Shown one piece after another: positions 1 to 7,949 of a stretch of DNA of 64,000 bases. Every line of letters starts with the position of its first letter. The first letter of the stretch is position 1. The notes beneath the pieces are model-generated. The model was not told where the DNA came from and did not search any database. It saw nothing but the letters and a program-made list of their open reading frames with translations. The translations under genes were made by a program, and so were the position numbers. This DNA comes from Blastocatellia bacterium (GTDB lineage Bacteria > Acidobacteriota > Blastocatellia > Pyrinomonadales > Pyrinomonadaceae): contig JAEUQK010000014.1 in NCBI GenBank assembly GCA_016789265.1, forward strand, positions 110,040 to 174,039, written 5' to 3'.

Positions 1-23
1 CCCAAAACGCCGACCGCCCCTGA

Positions 24-758
24 TCAGTGACGACCTTCAACGGCGCGTGCCAGCGTGAGGACACTCACACTGGTCGCACCGTGTTTCTTTAGAATGTTCG
101 CACATGACGAGACCGTGGCGCCGGACGTGAAAATGTCGTCGACGAGAATTATCGACTTGCCTTCGATAAATTTTGGACGTTTTACCTCGAATGCGTTCTT
201 GACGGTACTCTCTCTTGCTTTTCTGTCCATCGCGGTTCGATGCATGGGTGTGTGGGCCTTTCTGACGAGACTAAATGCGTCCAGATGGTTTCCGGATAAC
301 CTGGCAACTGATCGGGCGAGGATCTCGGCCTGATTAAAACCGCGCTCGACCCTTCGCTTGGCTGAAAGCGGCACCGGGACTATCAGGGTGTTGGCAGAGA
401 TCTCCAGCATTTCCACGGTCGGCCGAACTAGCCGGTTCAATCTATCGGGTACATTGGGAGTCTTTTTAAGCTCAAGCAGGACAGCAGCTAAGGCGAGCTC
501 ATATACTCCGGCCGCGACTGCGCGATCGTAGTGTTGTTCAGTGCAGCGGTGACATGACGCGCTGTGGCGATTCGCGAGTTCGTCTAACGGATGGCTGCAC
601 TTTACGCAAAGGGCAGAATCTGCAGAGAAGTGTCGAGTCCGTGACCAGCACGAGTCGCAGGCAACCCCGTTCTCAAGAGATTCGACCGAGGTGCCGCAGA
701 TATGACAATTTTGGGGAAAGGCGATCGATGCGAGTGAGTTGATGATCGCCTTGACCAT
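24..758 (-). CDS. comF: ComF family phosphoribosyltransferase-like protein
   Basis: The 244-residue protein has the ComF layout. An N-terminal zinc ribbon holds paired cysteines (CHICG, CDSCW, CVKC, CHRC within the first 75 residues). A type I phosphoribosyltransferase fold follows, with the PRPP loop ILVDDIFTSGATV near residues 203-215. In competent bacteria ComF works in DNA uptake or recombination; elsewhere the family role is unclear. It is the last gene of the obg-nadD-rsfS-rlmH-dksA operon, 27 bp after the dksA-like stop. The family call is firm; a competence role here is inferred only from the name. Confidence 0.9.
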   Translation of the reverse strand: MVKAIINSLASIAFPQNCHICGTSVESLENGVACDSCWSRTRHFSADSALCVKCSHPLDELANRHSASCHRCTEQHYDRAVAAGVYELALAAVLLELKKTPNVPDRLNRLVRPTVEMLEISANTLIVPVPLSAKRRVERGFNQAEILARSVARLSGNHLDAFSLVRKAHTPMHRTAMDRKARESTVKNAFEVKRPKFIEGKSIILVDDIFTSGATVSSCANILKKHGATSVSVLTLARAVEGRH

Positions 759-785
759 GGCCTAAGGATCGGGCCGTATGACCGG

Positions 786-1139
786 TTATTCTTCGTCGAG
801 CAATCCCTGCTCGACCAATTCTTGACAGTCCAGGCAGTATCGTGCCCAAGGTATGGCGGCAAGCCGTTTGGGGTTGATCGGCTTTTCACAATTCTGACAA
901 TTTCCGTATTCGTCGTCCTCAAGACGAAGAAGAGCCTCATCGACTTCCGTTAGCTGGCGGCTCTCGTTCTCGGAAACGGCAAGCATCACATTCTTCGAAT
1001 AATTTCGAACCGCAAGATCAACTGGGTCGGGCGTTTCGGAATCGTCGATCGAAAGATCATTCCCCTTAAGTTTTTCAATCAGCAACGTCCGCTCTGATTC
1101 CAGACGTTTCTTCAGGTCCTTCAAATTCAATTTGCTCAT
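786..1139 (-). CDS. DksA/TraR family C4 zinc-finger protein
   Basis: The 117-residue protein has an N-terminal helical, probably coiled-coil region and a C-terminal zinc finger with spacing C-x2-C-x17-C-x2-C (CQNC...CLDC). This is the DksA/TraR family, whose members bind the RNA polymerase secondary channel and modulate transcription, often with ppGpp. It is shorter than E. coli DksA (151 aa) and resembles the short Gram-positive-like and acidobacterial forms. Its start overlaps the rlmH stop by 4 bp (ATGA), so the two are probably translationally coupled. Confidence 0.88.
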   Translation of the reverse strand: MSKLNLKDLKKRLESERTLLIEKLKGNDLSIDDSETPDPVDLAVRNYSKNVMLAVSENESRQLTEVDEALLRLEDDEYGNCQNCEKPINPKRLAAIPWARYCLDCQELVEQGLLDEE

Positions 1140-1591
1140 TTCTGGTAAGGAAACCCTTTAATTATCGAATATCCCCGGTATAGTTGCTCCAACAAAACTA
1201 CACGAGCCATCTCGTGGGTAAATGTTAGAAACGATAAGGATAGCAAATAATCGGCCTTTCCCCTAATCTCCTCGCTTACACCATTGGCCCCGCCAATGAT
1301 GAATGTGATCTCTTTCACTCCTCGATCCTGCCAATTTGAGATCAGATCAGAAAGGCCGTGCGACGAGATAGCCTTTCCCTTGACATCAAGCAGGACCGCA
1401 AAGGTCTTTGGATTCAATATTTCCAGGATTCGTTTGCTTTCGATCTCTTTACTTTCATTTCCGGTCGAGTCCTTCAATTCGGTTATCTCGCACTTAACAA
1501 AATGAGAAAGACGCTGCATGTATTCGTCTTGCAGCGCCTTCCAATTAGGATCTTTTGTTTTGCCTATCCAGACAAATTTGAATTTCATCAA
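1136..1591 (-). CDS. rlmH: 23S rRNA (pseudouridine1915-N3)-methyltransferase RlmH
   Basis: The 151-residue SPOUT-type methyltransferase carries the SAM-binding loop FIIGGANGVSEEIR and the C-terminal signature GYSIIKGFPYQK, close to the usual RlmH ending. It methylates N3 of pseudouridine 1915 in helix 69 of 23S rRNA on 70S ribosomes. It lies directly after rsfS with no gap, an association common in bacteria. Length and motifs are complete. Confidence 0.95.
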   Translation of the reverse strand: MMKFKFVWIGKTKDPNWKALQDEYMQRLSHFVKCEITELKDSTGNESKEIESKRILEILNPKTFAVLLDVKGKAISSHGLSDLISNWQDRGVKEITFIIGGANGVSEEIRGKADYLLSLSFLTFTHEMARVVLLEQLYRGYSIIKGFPYQK

Positions 1592-2023
1592 CTAGATACC
1601 ATCCGGAAGTTCTACCCTCGTTGCGTCGCGCCACAACCGTTCAAGGTCGTAAAATTCACGGGCGTCCTTATCGAATACGTGAAAAATAAAGTCTCCGTAG
1701 TCAAGCAAGACCCATTCGGCGGCAGAATAGCCCTCGATCCGCACCGGGCTCCTTTTAAGCTGTTTCTTCAACTGTTCCGAGATCTCATCCGCTATCGCCT
1801 GGACTTGTCTTTGATTGGAGCCGGAGGCTATTACGAAAAACTCCGTAAAACTCGCGATCTGCCGAAGGTCCAATGCGACCATTTTTTCAGCCTTTTTGTC
1901 GCCGGCGCATCGGATAGCAAGCTGCAGTTCGGGATCGAGATCTTCGAATTTTGTTCGCTCTTTTGGTATTTCGATCGTCACCGATTCGCGGTGCATCGAT
2001 TTTTCCTGTAGTTCTTCCATCAC
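1592..2023 (-). CDS. rsfS: Ribosomal silencing factor RsfS
   Basis: The 143-residue protein belongs to the RsfS/Iojap family. The conserved core includes KKAEKMVALDLRQIASFTEFFVI, shown here as the KKAEK...DLR...FFVIASG pattern, and the C-terminal AEWVLLDYGDFIFHVF block (both within residues 43-120). RsfS binds ribosomal protein L14 and blocks 50S-30S joining in starvation. It has an extended N-terminus of about 35 residues relative to short homologues. Its start overlaps nadD's stop by 4 bp, matching the classic nadD-rsfS-rlmH order. Confidence 0.95.
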   Translation of the reverse strand: MMEELQEKSMHRESVTIEIPKERTKFEDLDPELQLAIRCAGDKKAEKMVALDLRQIASFTEFFVIASGSNQRQVQAIADEISEQLKKQLKRSPVRIEGYSAAEWVLLDYGDFIFHVFDKDAREFYDLERLWRDATRVELPDGI

Positions 2024-2709
2024 TTATAAAGTTTGTACTTTTCTATGTATTTTGCAACTTCGACGGGCACATCATCGGTCCGGTCAAGAACCGCGTCGTC
2101 TTGAATATCCTCGCGTATCAAGGTCGCGGAAACATCACGCTCGACAATGTCGGTAATAAAGATATGATGGCCGCCGCTCGCCTCGATCAGATTCGCTATC
2201 CGGTCAGAGTTCATTCCTCGAATGTCCACGATCCGCTCGCGAACCGACGGCGTCACGTGCTCAAAACCGATCTGGTAACCGGGCCTCGATACGATTATAT
2301 GGTTGGTCAGCATCAGTACTCTTTCCCATTCATGCCACGTCGTGATGTCCTGCCACGAATCTGCTCCCATCACGAAGTAGATGGTGTTTTCGGGATCTTC
2401 GGTCTTTAGCTGTGTCAGAGTATCGAGACTAAAGCGTTTTTCACCCGATTCTATTTCCAATAGTGAGACGCGTATTTTCTCTTCGTTCTCCGTTGCCAGG
2501 CAGAGCATCGCATAGCGATGGTAGGCGCTCGTTGGCCTAGAGTCCGGTTTGTGTGGTGCGTGAAATGCCGGAATGAACACGAAATCATCAAGGCCGAACA
2601 GATCGACCAATTTTTTTGCGATATTGAGATGCCCGCAATGGAGCGGGTCAAAAGTGCCGCCGTAGTATGCGATCCGTTTTCCTTCAGAATGTGAGTTCAG
2701 ATCATTCAC
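2020..2709 (-). CDS. nadD: Nicotinate-nucleotide adenylyltransferase NadD
   Basis: The 229-residue protein has the nucleotidyltransferase motif [14 protein letters not shown] near residues 18-31 and the C-terminal SATLIRED block, equivalent to ISSTxIR. It adenylates nicotinate mononucleotide in NAD synthesis. The start overlaps the obg stop by 4 bp. All motifs are intact and the length is normal. Confidence 0.95.
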   Translation of the reverse strand: MNDLNSHSEGKRIAYYGGTFDPLHCGHLNIAKKLVDLFGLDDFVFIPAFHAPHKPDSRPTSAYHRYAMLCLATENEEKIRVSLLEIESGEKRFSLDTLTQLKTEDPENTIYFVMGADSWQDITTWHEWERVLMLTNHIIVSRPGYQIGFEHVTPSVRERIVDIRGMNSDRIANLIEASGGHHIFITDIVERDVSATLIREDIQDDAVLDRTDDVPVEVAKYIEKYKLYK

Positions 2710-3731
2710 GCGGCTGCGTTCACAGGTTTTTCAGTCAACACGTCCAGATGCTTTACAACTTCGAACAAGAGTTGGTCCACGCCCTCTCGCGTTGCGGATG
2801 AGATCGCGAGAAAAGGTTTCCCGTCGTTTACCGCCCGCTTCCGCAGATCTTCCAGTCTTTCCGGATCGTCGATCGCGTCGATCTTCGTAGCTACGACAAT
2901 TTGCGGACGGGCCGCCAGATCAACATTATAGGCTGCAAGTTCTCGGTTTATGATCTCGTAATCACTCACCGGATCACGGCCCGAGAACGATGATACATCG
3001 ACAAGATGCAGCATCAGCTTTGTTCGTTCTACGTGTCTGAGGAACCGGTCACCCAGACCGGCACCCTCTGATGCCCCTTCGATAAGTCCCGGTATATCTG
3101 CCACCACAAACGTCTTGTAGTCGCCCATATCGACAACACCCAGATTGGGTTCCAGCGTAGTGAACGGGTAATCCGCGATCTTTGGCCTTGCCGCCGAGAT
3201 CACGCTGATCAACGTCGATTTTCCTGCGTTCGGGAAGCCTACGAGGCCGACATCGGCGATCAATTTCAATTCCAGCTGTAATTCTTTTTCCTGGCCAGGC
3301 CTTCCTTGGTAATGAAACTTGGGGGCTCGCCGTGTCGGAGTCGCGAAATGTGCGTTACCCCAGCCCCCTTTGCCGCCTTTTGCCGCAAGGAATCGCTGCC
3401 TGGGTTCGGTGAAATCAAAAAGAAGATCATTAGACTCGGCGTCGAAGACCTGTGTCCCAACGGGCACCTTAATTACTGCGTCTTCTCCATGTTTGCCAAA
3501 TCGGTTTGAACCTTCACCATGTCGGCCGCGCTCGGCTTTGTGTTCAGGATTGAATCTAAGATGTAGCAGGGTATTAATGCCTTCGTCAGATTCAAGCCAA
3601 ACGTCACCTCCATTGCCGCCGTCGCCGCCCGAAGGGCCGCCGCGGGGGACGAATTTTTCACGTCGGAACGCGGTAACGCCATTGCCGCCGTCGCCTGCCT
3701 TGATCTTGATCTTTACTCTGTCTATGAACAC
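2706..3731 (-). CDS. obg: GTPase Obg/CgtA
   Basis: The 341-residue protein has the glycine-rich Obg fold (about 1-158, many GGxGG turns) and then a GTPase domain with G1 [11 protein letters not shown]3 DIPGL and G4 ATKID. The short tail lacks an OCT domain, as in many Gram-negative Obg proteins. Obg acts in late 50S assembly and stress signalling. The start is a GTG (bases 3729-3731); 90 bp separate it from the terminator of the upstream structured RNA. It is the first gene of the obg-to-comF operon. Confidence 0.95.
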   Translation of the reverse strand: MFIDRVKIKIKAGDGGNGVTAFRREKFVPRGGPSGGDGGNGGDVWLESDEGINTLLHLRFNPEHKAERGRHGEGSNRFGKHGEDAVIKVPVGTQVFDAESNDLLFDFTEPRQRFLAAKGGKGGWGNAHFATPTRRAPKFHYQGRPGQEKELQLELKLIADVGLVGFPNAGKSTLISVISAARPKIADYPFTTLEPNLGVVDMGDYKTFVVADIPGLIEGASEGAGLGDRFLRHVERTKLMLHLVDVSSFSGRDPVSDYEIINRELAAYNVDLAARPQIVVATKIDAIDDPERLEDLRKRAVNDGKPFLAISSATREGVDQLLFEVVKHLDVLTEKPVNAAA

Positions 3732-3820
3732 GTTGTTTAGGAGAGTTTAGGGTTTCAACCAGGCATTTACAAACCTGGAAGAGTCTTGCAGTGAAGTGAG
3801 GGTTTCGAATTGGCTTAGGC

Positions 3821-3861
3821 AAAAACTCAAAAGCGTCGCTTCGATTGCTCGGAGCGACGCT
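3821..3861 (-). terminator. Rho-independent terminator of the structured RNA
   Basis: A perfect 9-bp stem (AGCGTCGCT at 3832-3840 against AGCGACGCT at 3853-3861) with a 12-nt loop is followed on the minus strand by TTTTGAGTTTTT. It ends the structured RNA about 90 bp before obg, so the RNA is probably not part of the obg mRNA. Confidence 0.82.
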
Positions 3862-4322
3862 CTTGATTCCTGTTGAACGCCGAAGCGTTCTAAAGGGTTT
3901 GGCAGTTCTCGCATGTACACGTTCGAACCGCCGATTTGTATCCCGAAGAATCTCTGCGGGGAGCCTTCTCCGGTCAGCACCCTTCCTGTTTACACATTCC
4001 GTTCGCACTCAAAGTGCGTGGTGCCGTTAGGTTTTTGTTTTGGTGGCTTTTCCTCCACCGCCGGTTACGTTCCCGGCAACGAGGCTCGGCATCTTTCGAC
4101 GCGAGCGGCGTAGCACCCATTCGGCTGATCACTTCCAAAGGGCGTTACTCGTTTTTATCCGAGCAACTCAGTTCGCATTGCTGCAAACCTAGCAAGCCTT
4201 TCGGCTTCGACTCTGGGCGTCCAGGACAGCGGCTTTCCGCTCCTTCTGTCCGCGAACGGTGTGTCACCACCTCCGTTCCACCTCCCGGTGTCGGTCAAGT
4301 TACCCGTAAGTAATCTCGACTG
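3821..4322 (-). ncRNA. Structured non-coding RNA, about 500 nt, family not recognised
   Basis: This gene-free stretch reads on the minus strand as a dense series of stem-loops: CACC-GGGA-GGTG, AAGCC-GAAA-GGCTT (GNRA loops), GAACGC-TTCG-GCGTTC (UUCG loop), CGCACT-TTG-AGTGCG, GTTGCTCG/CGAGTAAC, and a GGACAG/CTGTCC arm. The tetraloops have stable GNRA/UUCG sequences only on the minus strand, which sets the direction. A sigma-70 promoter lies immediately upstream and a rho-independent terminator ends it, so it is its own transcription unit. I looked for signatures of RNase P RNA (GAGGAAAGUCC, ACAGAAA), tmRNA (tRNA-like ends, tag reading frame), SRP and 6S RNA and found none. The ends are estimates. 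Confidence 0.72.
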
Positions 4323-4329
4323 TGAAGCT

Positions 4330-4357
4330 ATCTTACACCCGTTAAATTCTAAGTCAA
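4330..4357 (-). promoter_or_regulatory. Sigma-70 promoter of the structured RNA
   Basis: On the minus strand TTGACT (4352-4357), a 16-bp spacer and TAAGAT (4330-4335) form a near-consensus promoter. The predicted start is near 4322-4323, just before the first stem of the RNA. Confidence 0.75.
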
Positions 4358-4409
4358 GTAGAAAGTACTTTAACTATTCCCCTTATTTCATGCGGTCTTC
4401 ACGATACGG

Positions 4410-4539
4410 AGTGGAAATCTTTGTGGAAAAGTTTGTGGAAATGTTGTGGACGTTTTGTGGAAAGTTGATAAGGTGCAGCAGATACCGCATGATCGGTCCT
4501 AAAGAGGCCTGACGTCCGAATTCAGGTAACTGTGGAAAT
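4410..4539. repeat. Phased DnaA-box-like repeat array
   Basis: The hexamer TGTGGA recurs at 4422, 4434, 4445 and 4456, with AGTGGA at 4410, at steps of 12, 12, 11 and 11 bp; one more lies at 4531. The unit at 4422 read in reverse is TTTTCCACA, which fits the relaxed DnaA box TTWTNCACA; the others differ by one or more bases. An A/T-rich stretch follows (about 4545-4680). The array lies just upstream of the structured-RNA promoter, so it may be a DnaA-bound control region, part of a replication origin, or the site of another protein. Confidence 0.5.
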
Positions 4540-4690
4540 CAATTTCGAAGCCACGAAAAAAAAATCTCTAATAGTCTGAATTTCATGAGAACAGCAGCCA
4601 ATTTGGGTGTTATATTTCAACCTGATCTCATTTATTTTAGACCTTTTCGCTCTTAATGATGTCTAATTACGAATAATGGAGGCGATCTAA

Positions 4691-5542
4691 ATGCAGGCTC
4701 GAGGTTTGATCTCAACTCTTCTACTTTTGGTTTTGACTTTGGGCGGCGTTCTTTTAGACCTTAGGGCTGAGTCCGCAAGCGGTAGCTACCTTTTGGCTCC
4801 GGACCCTACGCCGAGCCCGGTACGCAAAAAGCAACCTGCGGCTCCATCGAAGAGTCCCGCTCGGAGTGAAACAACTGGCTCGACCCAGTCAGAGACGGTC
4901 GGTCAAGCGAGATCGTTCAGTCTTCCGGAAAAGGACGATGAAGTGCTGATAAAGAAGCCTTCGGGCAGTTCTGGTAGATCGGCAAGGACTCGGCGCGGCC
5001 GTACCGAAACCGTGGACAACAATGAGTCGATAACAATAAACGGCGCGAAGAGTTTGTCGAAACCGGCACTGAAAACGAGAGTTAAACGCACTGGAGGTCA
5101 AGACATTGAAGTTGAAAACGACGAGACTCATGCAACCGGTGCCACTCGTCAATTAAAGAGTCCAGCGTCCGCGGGGCAGTTGCCGAATGCTCCCGTTGAT
5201 CAACAGCGGGAGACGGCCGAGGGGTTTACCTCTGCCGAAGGGCGTAGTATGAGTTTCGAACTTAAAACTCAAAAACCCAGTGATCGCGTTTCAGGTGACA
5301 GATCAGGCCAAACGGCCCCGAAGATCGACGTGACCGAAAAGCGGAAGGTCGGGTATATTGGCGAAACGGAAAGGAATTTGAATTCGGCTCAGGAATCAGA
5401 TCAGATAACGCCGCCTACTCCCAGGAAATCCAAAACGGGAGAGGTCGCCATAGAAGAACTTCATGTAAAAAAGACGGTCTCGAACTCTGATCCAGAGCAA
5501 AAACGACGAACATCAAAAGCAAGGAGATCCAGGCGTCCTTGA
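4691..5542 (+). CDS. Exported low-complexity basic protein, unknown function
   Basis: I do not recognise this 283-residue protein. It starts with an export signal (hydrophobic residues about 6-23, then an Ala-rich cleavage region). The rest is polar and low in hydrophobics: Pro/Ser/Thr-rich near residues 35-75, Lys/Arg/Glu-rich later, ending in an Arg-rich tail (KARRSRRP). It looks intrinsically disordered. A GGAGG ribosome-binding site lies 7 bases before the ATG. The next gene, 107 bp downstream, encodes a much smaller exported protein with a similar Arg-rich tail. Confidence 0.7.
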   Translation: MQARGLISTLLLLVLTLGGVLLDLRAESASGSYLLAPDPTPSPVRKKQPAAPSKSPARSETTGSTQSETVGQARSFSLPEKDDEVLIKKPSGSSGRSARTRRGRTETVDNNESITINGAKSLSKPALKTRVKRTGGQDIEVENDETHATGATRQLKSPASAGQLPNAPVDQQRETAEGFTSAEGRSMSFELKTQKPSDRVSGDRSGQTAPKIDVTEKRKVGYIGETERNLNSAQESDQITPPTPRKSKTGEVAIEELHVKKTVSNSDPEQKRRTSKARRSRRP

Positions 5543-5649
5543 TCGGGATCGCGAGCGAAACGATCTAAGTAGGAGAATTTTTAGACGGTACGCAAGGAAA
5601 GGAGCCGCAACGATGGCCTTTTTGGCTTTATTATAGAAACGGAGGAAAA

Positions 5650-5916
5650 ATGATTCGTTTGATCATACTAATCGGAATGCTTGCGGTGTCGGCGATAGCC
5701 GGGGCATTGTTGACAGGGACTGAAGGCGAAACCGATCCAAGTTTCATTAGAGCGGAACCTACACCGCCGAGACGGGTTGCTCCAGGCAATACGGTCCGAC
5801 GCACCGTAAATAACAATACTGCGTCCAACATGGAGCCTTTTATCGGCGGTACCGACGATGGTTCAAGCATTCGCAGAAAGCAGCCGAGAAAGCGGTCGAC
5901 ACGAAGGCCAAATTAG
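5650..5916 (+). CDS. Small exported basic protein, unknown function
   Basis: This 88-residue protein has an N-terminal signal or anchor (about residues 1-22), a short Pro/Thr/Asn-rich middle (EPTPPRRVAPGN) and a basic tail (RRKQPRKRSTRRPN). A strong GGAGG site sits 5 bases before ATG. Its composition, strand and tail resemble the preceding exported protein, which suggests a shared role, possibly in the cell envelope. I found no family. Confidence 0.65.
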   Translation: MIRLIILIGMLAVSAIAGALLTGTEGETDPSFIRAEPTPPRRVAPGNTVRRTVNNNTASNMEPFIGGTDDGSSIRRKQPRKRSTRRPN

Positions 5917-5941
5917 CAGGTTCGAACCCGGCACGTCCTCA

Positions 5942-5979
5942 AAACAAAAAGAAGCACAGGCCCTGTAGGCATGTGCTCC
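5942..5979 (-). terminator. Terminator of the rplU-rpmA operon
   Basis: On the minus strand AGCACA pairs with TGTGCT across a 14-nt loop and is followed by TCTTTTTGTTTT. It lies 25-60 bp after the rpmA stop. Confidence 0.75.
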
Positions 5980-6003
5980 TTCGTATTGATGCAATTTGTT
6001 ATG

Positions 6004-6288
6004 TTATGCCGCAGCGGGCCCGAGTTCAGGAGCTCCGACCACATAAACGCTGATAAACTTTCCTTTGCGGCCTTTGTCTTCAAACTTCACTACTCCCTCG
6101 ATCAGCGAGAAGAGCGTGTCGTCTTTCCCGCGGCCGACATTTTTGCCGGGCTTCCATTTCGTGCCCCGCTGACGCGCAAGAATGTTGCCGCCGAGCACGT
6201 GTTGTCCGCCGAATTTCTTAAGCCCCAACCTTTGTGCCGCTGAATCGCGGCCGTTTCGCGATGATCCTACACCTTTCTTATGTGCCAT
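6004..6288 (-). CDS. rpmA: 50S ribosomal protein L27
   Basis: The 94-residue protein starts [16 protein letters not shown] and has [20 protein letters not shown], the L27 signature, whose N-terminal arm reaches the peptidyl-transferase centre. There is no Firmicute-type cleavable N-terminal extension. The C-terminus is somewhat longer than in E. coli (85 aa) and Ala/Gly-rich. It follows rplU, 82 bp downstream; the gap holds a short GGATTGCG tandem and nothing else evident. Confidence 0.96.
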   Translation of the reverse strand: MAHKKGVGSSRNGRDSAAQRLGLKKFGGQHVLGGNILARQRGTKWKPGKNVGRGKDDTLFSLIEGVVKFEDKGRKGKFISVYVVGAPELGPAAA

Positions 6289-6370
6289 TTTTCAATTGCG
6301 GAGTGCGGATTGCGGATTGCGTAAGTAATAAGGTCGCAGTTCGCAAACGATCTCGCCTATCCGTTTCCTC

Positions 6371-6658
6371 CTAGATCTTTTCTATTTTAATTTCCGTATA
6401 ACCCTGACGGTGGCCCTGTTTGCGCTTGTACTGTTTGCGGCGTTTCTTTTTGAAAACGATCACCTTTTCGGCGCGTCCGTGGCCAACGACCGTAGCCGAA
6501 ATTGTTCCGCCAAGCTTTGCGTCCTTTCCTTCGCCCAGTACCAAAGCCTCAATATCGACCTTTCCGCCCTCTTTGGCGTCGATCGAGGGCACGCGGACCT
6601 GTTCGCCTTCTGCGACCGCAAATTGCTTTCCGCCGGTTCTGATGATTGCGTAACTCAT
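6371..6658 (-). CDS. rplU: 50S ribosomal protein L21
   Basis: The 95-residue protein begins MSYAIIRTGGKQFAV and has the basic KKKRRKQYKRKQGHRQ segment typical of L21, which binds 23S rRNA domain II and contacts L20. It is first in the rplU-rpmA unit. Unlike in many bacteria, obg is not adjacent; it is 2.6 kb away in another operon on the same strand. Confidence 0.95.
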   Translation of the reverse strand: MSYAIIRTGGKQFAVAEGEQVRVPSIDAKEGGKVDIEALVLGEGKDAKLGGTISATVVGHGRAEKVIVFKKKRRKQYKRKQGHRQGYTEIKIEKI

Positions 6659-6711
6659 TGGTTATCTCCTGCGGCACGGACAACATTTTGCCCAATAGCC
6701 GAAAAGTTGAA

Positions 6712-6740
6712 ATTATACGGATTCGAACGGTGAAGGTCAA
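6712..6740 (-). promoter_or_regulatory. Sigma-70 promoter of rplU-rpmA
   Basis: Minus-strand TTGACC (6735-6740), 17-bp spacer, TATAAT (6712-6717). The predicted start leaves a leader of about 45 nt before the rplU ATG. Confidence 0.8.
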
Positions 6741-6847
6741 CCCGAAAGCTGTGATTTTGATGCCGTCCGCAATGGTCATCCCGCGATGAAAGATTGTGAT
6801 ATTATGGATTCGTTCCGCCTATCTGTAAATTAAAGGAGGATAAGGAA

Positions 6848-7300
6848 ATGCAGGCAGCAGCAAAAATCCACGGGCCCGCGGACGAAGCCTATAAGATCCG
6901 CGAGATGCGCCTTGGGGCAAATTGGTTCTTTTGGGTGGCAATTGCCGGGGTCGCTAATTCCTTGCTCATATACTTCTTTTCAATATCGAGCCTCTTTTTT
7001 GGGCTCGGGATGACACATTACATCGACAATCACTTCACATTTGATGGCCTCGGGGGCCGATTTGTGACGGGTTTGTTGGCGAATATCGGCATCGCACTGG
7101 TATTGGCAGGGTTTGGTTACCTTTCACGGCGTGGTAACGACGTCGCGTTCATTATCGGGATGTTTCTCTACGTGTTTGACACGATCGTCGTGCTTGGCTA
7201 TCGGGAATTCTTTGCGTTCGGCTTTCACCTAATGGCCCTTTTCTTTATGTTCAAAGGCCTTTTGGCGAGCAGACGCAGATACGATCCTTCGGTAGAGTGA
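6848..7300 (+). CDS. Four-helix membrane protein, unknown function
   Basis: The 150-residue protein has about four hydrophobic segments (near residues 27-48, 72-95, 98-118 and 124-142) with a short cytoplasmic N-terminus and a basic end. A strong AGGAGG site precedes the ATG. The stop codon abuts the hpt stop on the other strand (tail-to-tail, no gap). I recognise no family with certainty. Confidence 0.7.
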   Translation: MQAAAKIHGPADEAYKIREMRLGANWFFWVAIAGVANSLLIYFFSISSLFFGLGMTHYIDNHFTFDGLGGRFVTGLLANIGIALVLAGFGYLSRRGNDVAFIIGMFLYVFDTIVVLGYREFFAFGFHLMALFFMFKGLLASRRRYDPSVE

Positions 7301-7876
7301 TCAGACGGCGGACGGGTCTTTGACGACCGCAATGAATGGAAGGTTTCGATAACGGCTCGCCGCATCCAAGCCGTAACCTACGACAAACCGGTTCGGTATG
7401 ACAAACCCGGTGTAATCGATCTTTAGCTCTTTCTTTATTCGCGGTTCAGGCTTGTCGAGGAAACTGGCGAGCCTGATCGATCGTGCGCCGCGTGAGCCGA
7501 GTATCTCCAAAAGCCTGGACAGGGTCAGGCCCGTGTCCACGATATCTTCAACCACGATCACGTCCTTATCACGGATCGGGTTACTCAGATCCTTCAATAT
7601 TTCCACGTCACCTGAGGATTGCGTACCGTCCTTATAGCTTGATACGGCCATGAAATCGATGGTAAGGGGCAGGTCGATGGCACGCATCAGATCCGCCATG
7701 AAAACGCACGAACCCTTTAACACACCGACCAGCACTAGTTCCTTGTCTGAATATTCCTCGGTGATCTGAGCCCCAAGCTCGGCGATCCGTTCACTTATCT
7801 GTCCGGCATTGAAGAGCACTTCGAGGTTAGGGTTGGTAAACTCGGTTGTGGCGGCGGCTGATGATCCTGCTGACAT
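7301..7876 (-). CDS. hpt: Hypoxanthine phosphoribosyltransferase
   Basis: The 191-residue type I phosphoribosyltransferase has the PRPP loop VIVVEDIVDTGLTL, the LKGSCVFMADL block and the C-terminal VGYGLD motif of Hpt. It salvages hypoxanthine and guanine to IMP and GMP. The first 12 residues are Ser/Ala-rich and poorly conserved, so the true start may be slightly internal. It is transcribed divergently from rpiB. Confidence 0.92.
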   Translation of the reverse strand: MSAGSSAAATTEFTNPNLEVLFNAGQISERIAELGAQITEEYSDKELVLVGVLKGSCVFMADLMRAIDLPLTIDFMAVSSYKDGTQSSGDVEILKDLSNPIRDKDVIVVEDIVDTGLTLSRLLEILGSRGARSIRLASFLDKPEPRIKKELKIDYTGFVIPNRFVVGYGLDAASRYRNLPFIAVVKDPSAV

Positions 7877-7949
7877 GTTTTCGAATGTTGATAGAATGGA
7901 TTTTTAGCAATACTATTCAATCGTTGGTCATTTTTCAAACCACGCTCAA

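Noticed and set aside
3821..4322. Structured RNA as RNase P RNA, tmRNA, SRP or 6S RNA
   Set aside because: No GAGGAAAGUCC or ACAGAAA block, no tRNA-like ends or tag frame, and no SRP tetraloop domain was found; one stray CCACCA lies inside a stem. A very divergent member is still possible.
3845..4512. Several overlapping plus-strand reading frames across the obg upstream region
   Set aside because: They overlap each other in several frames, have no ribosome-binding sites, and lie over the hairpin-rich minus-strand RNA. They are chance frames.
6289..6370. Short GGATTGCG tandem between rplU and rpmA as a CRISPR or mobile repeat
   Set aside because: Only two or three short imperfect units; no spacers, no conserved length.
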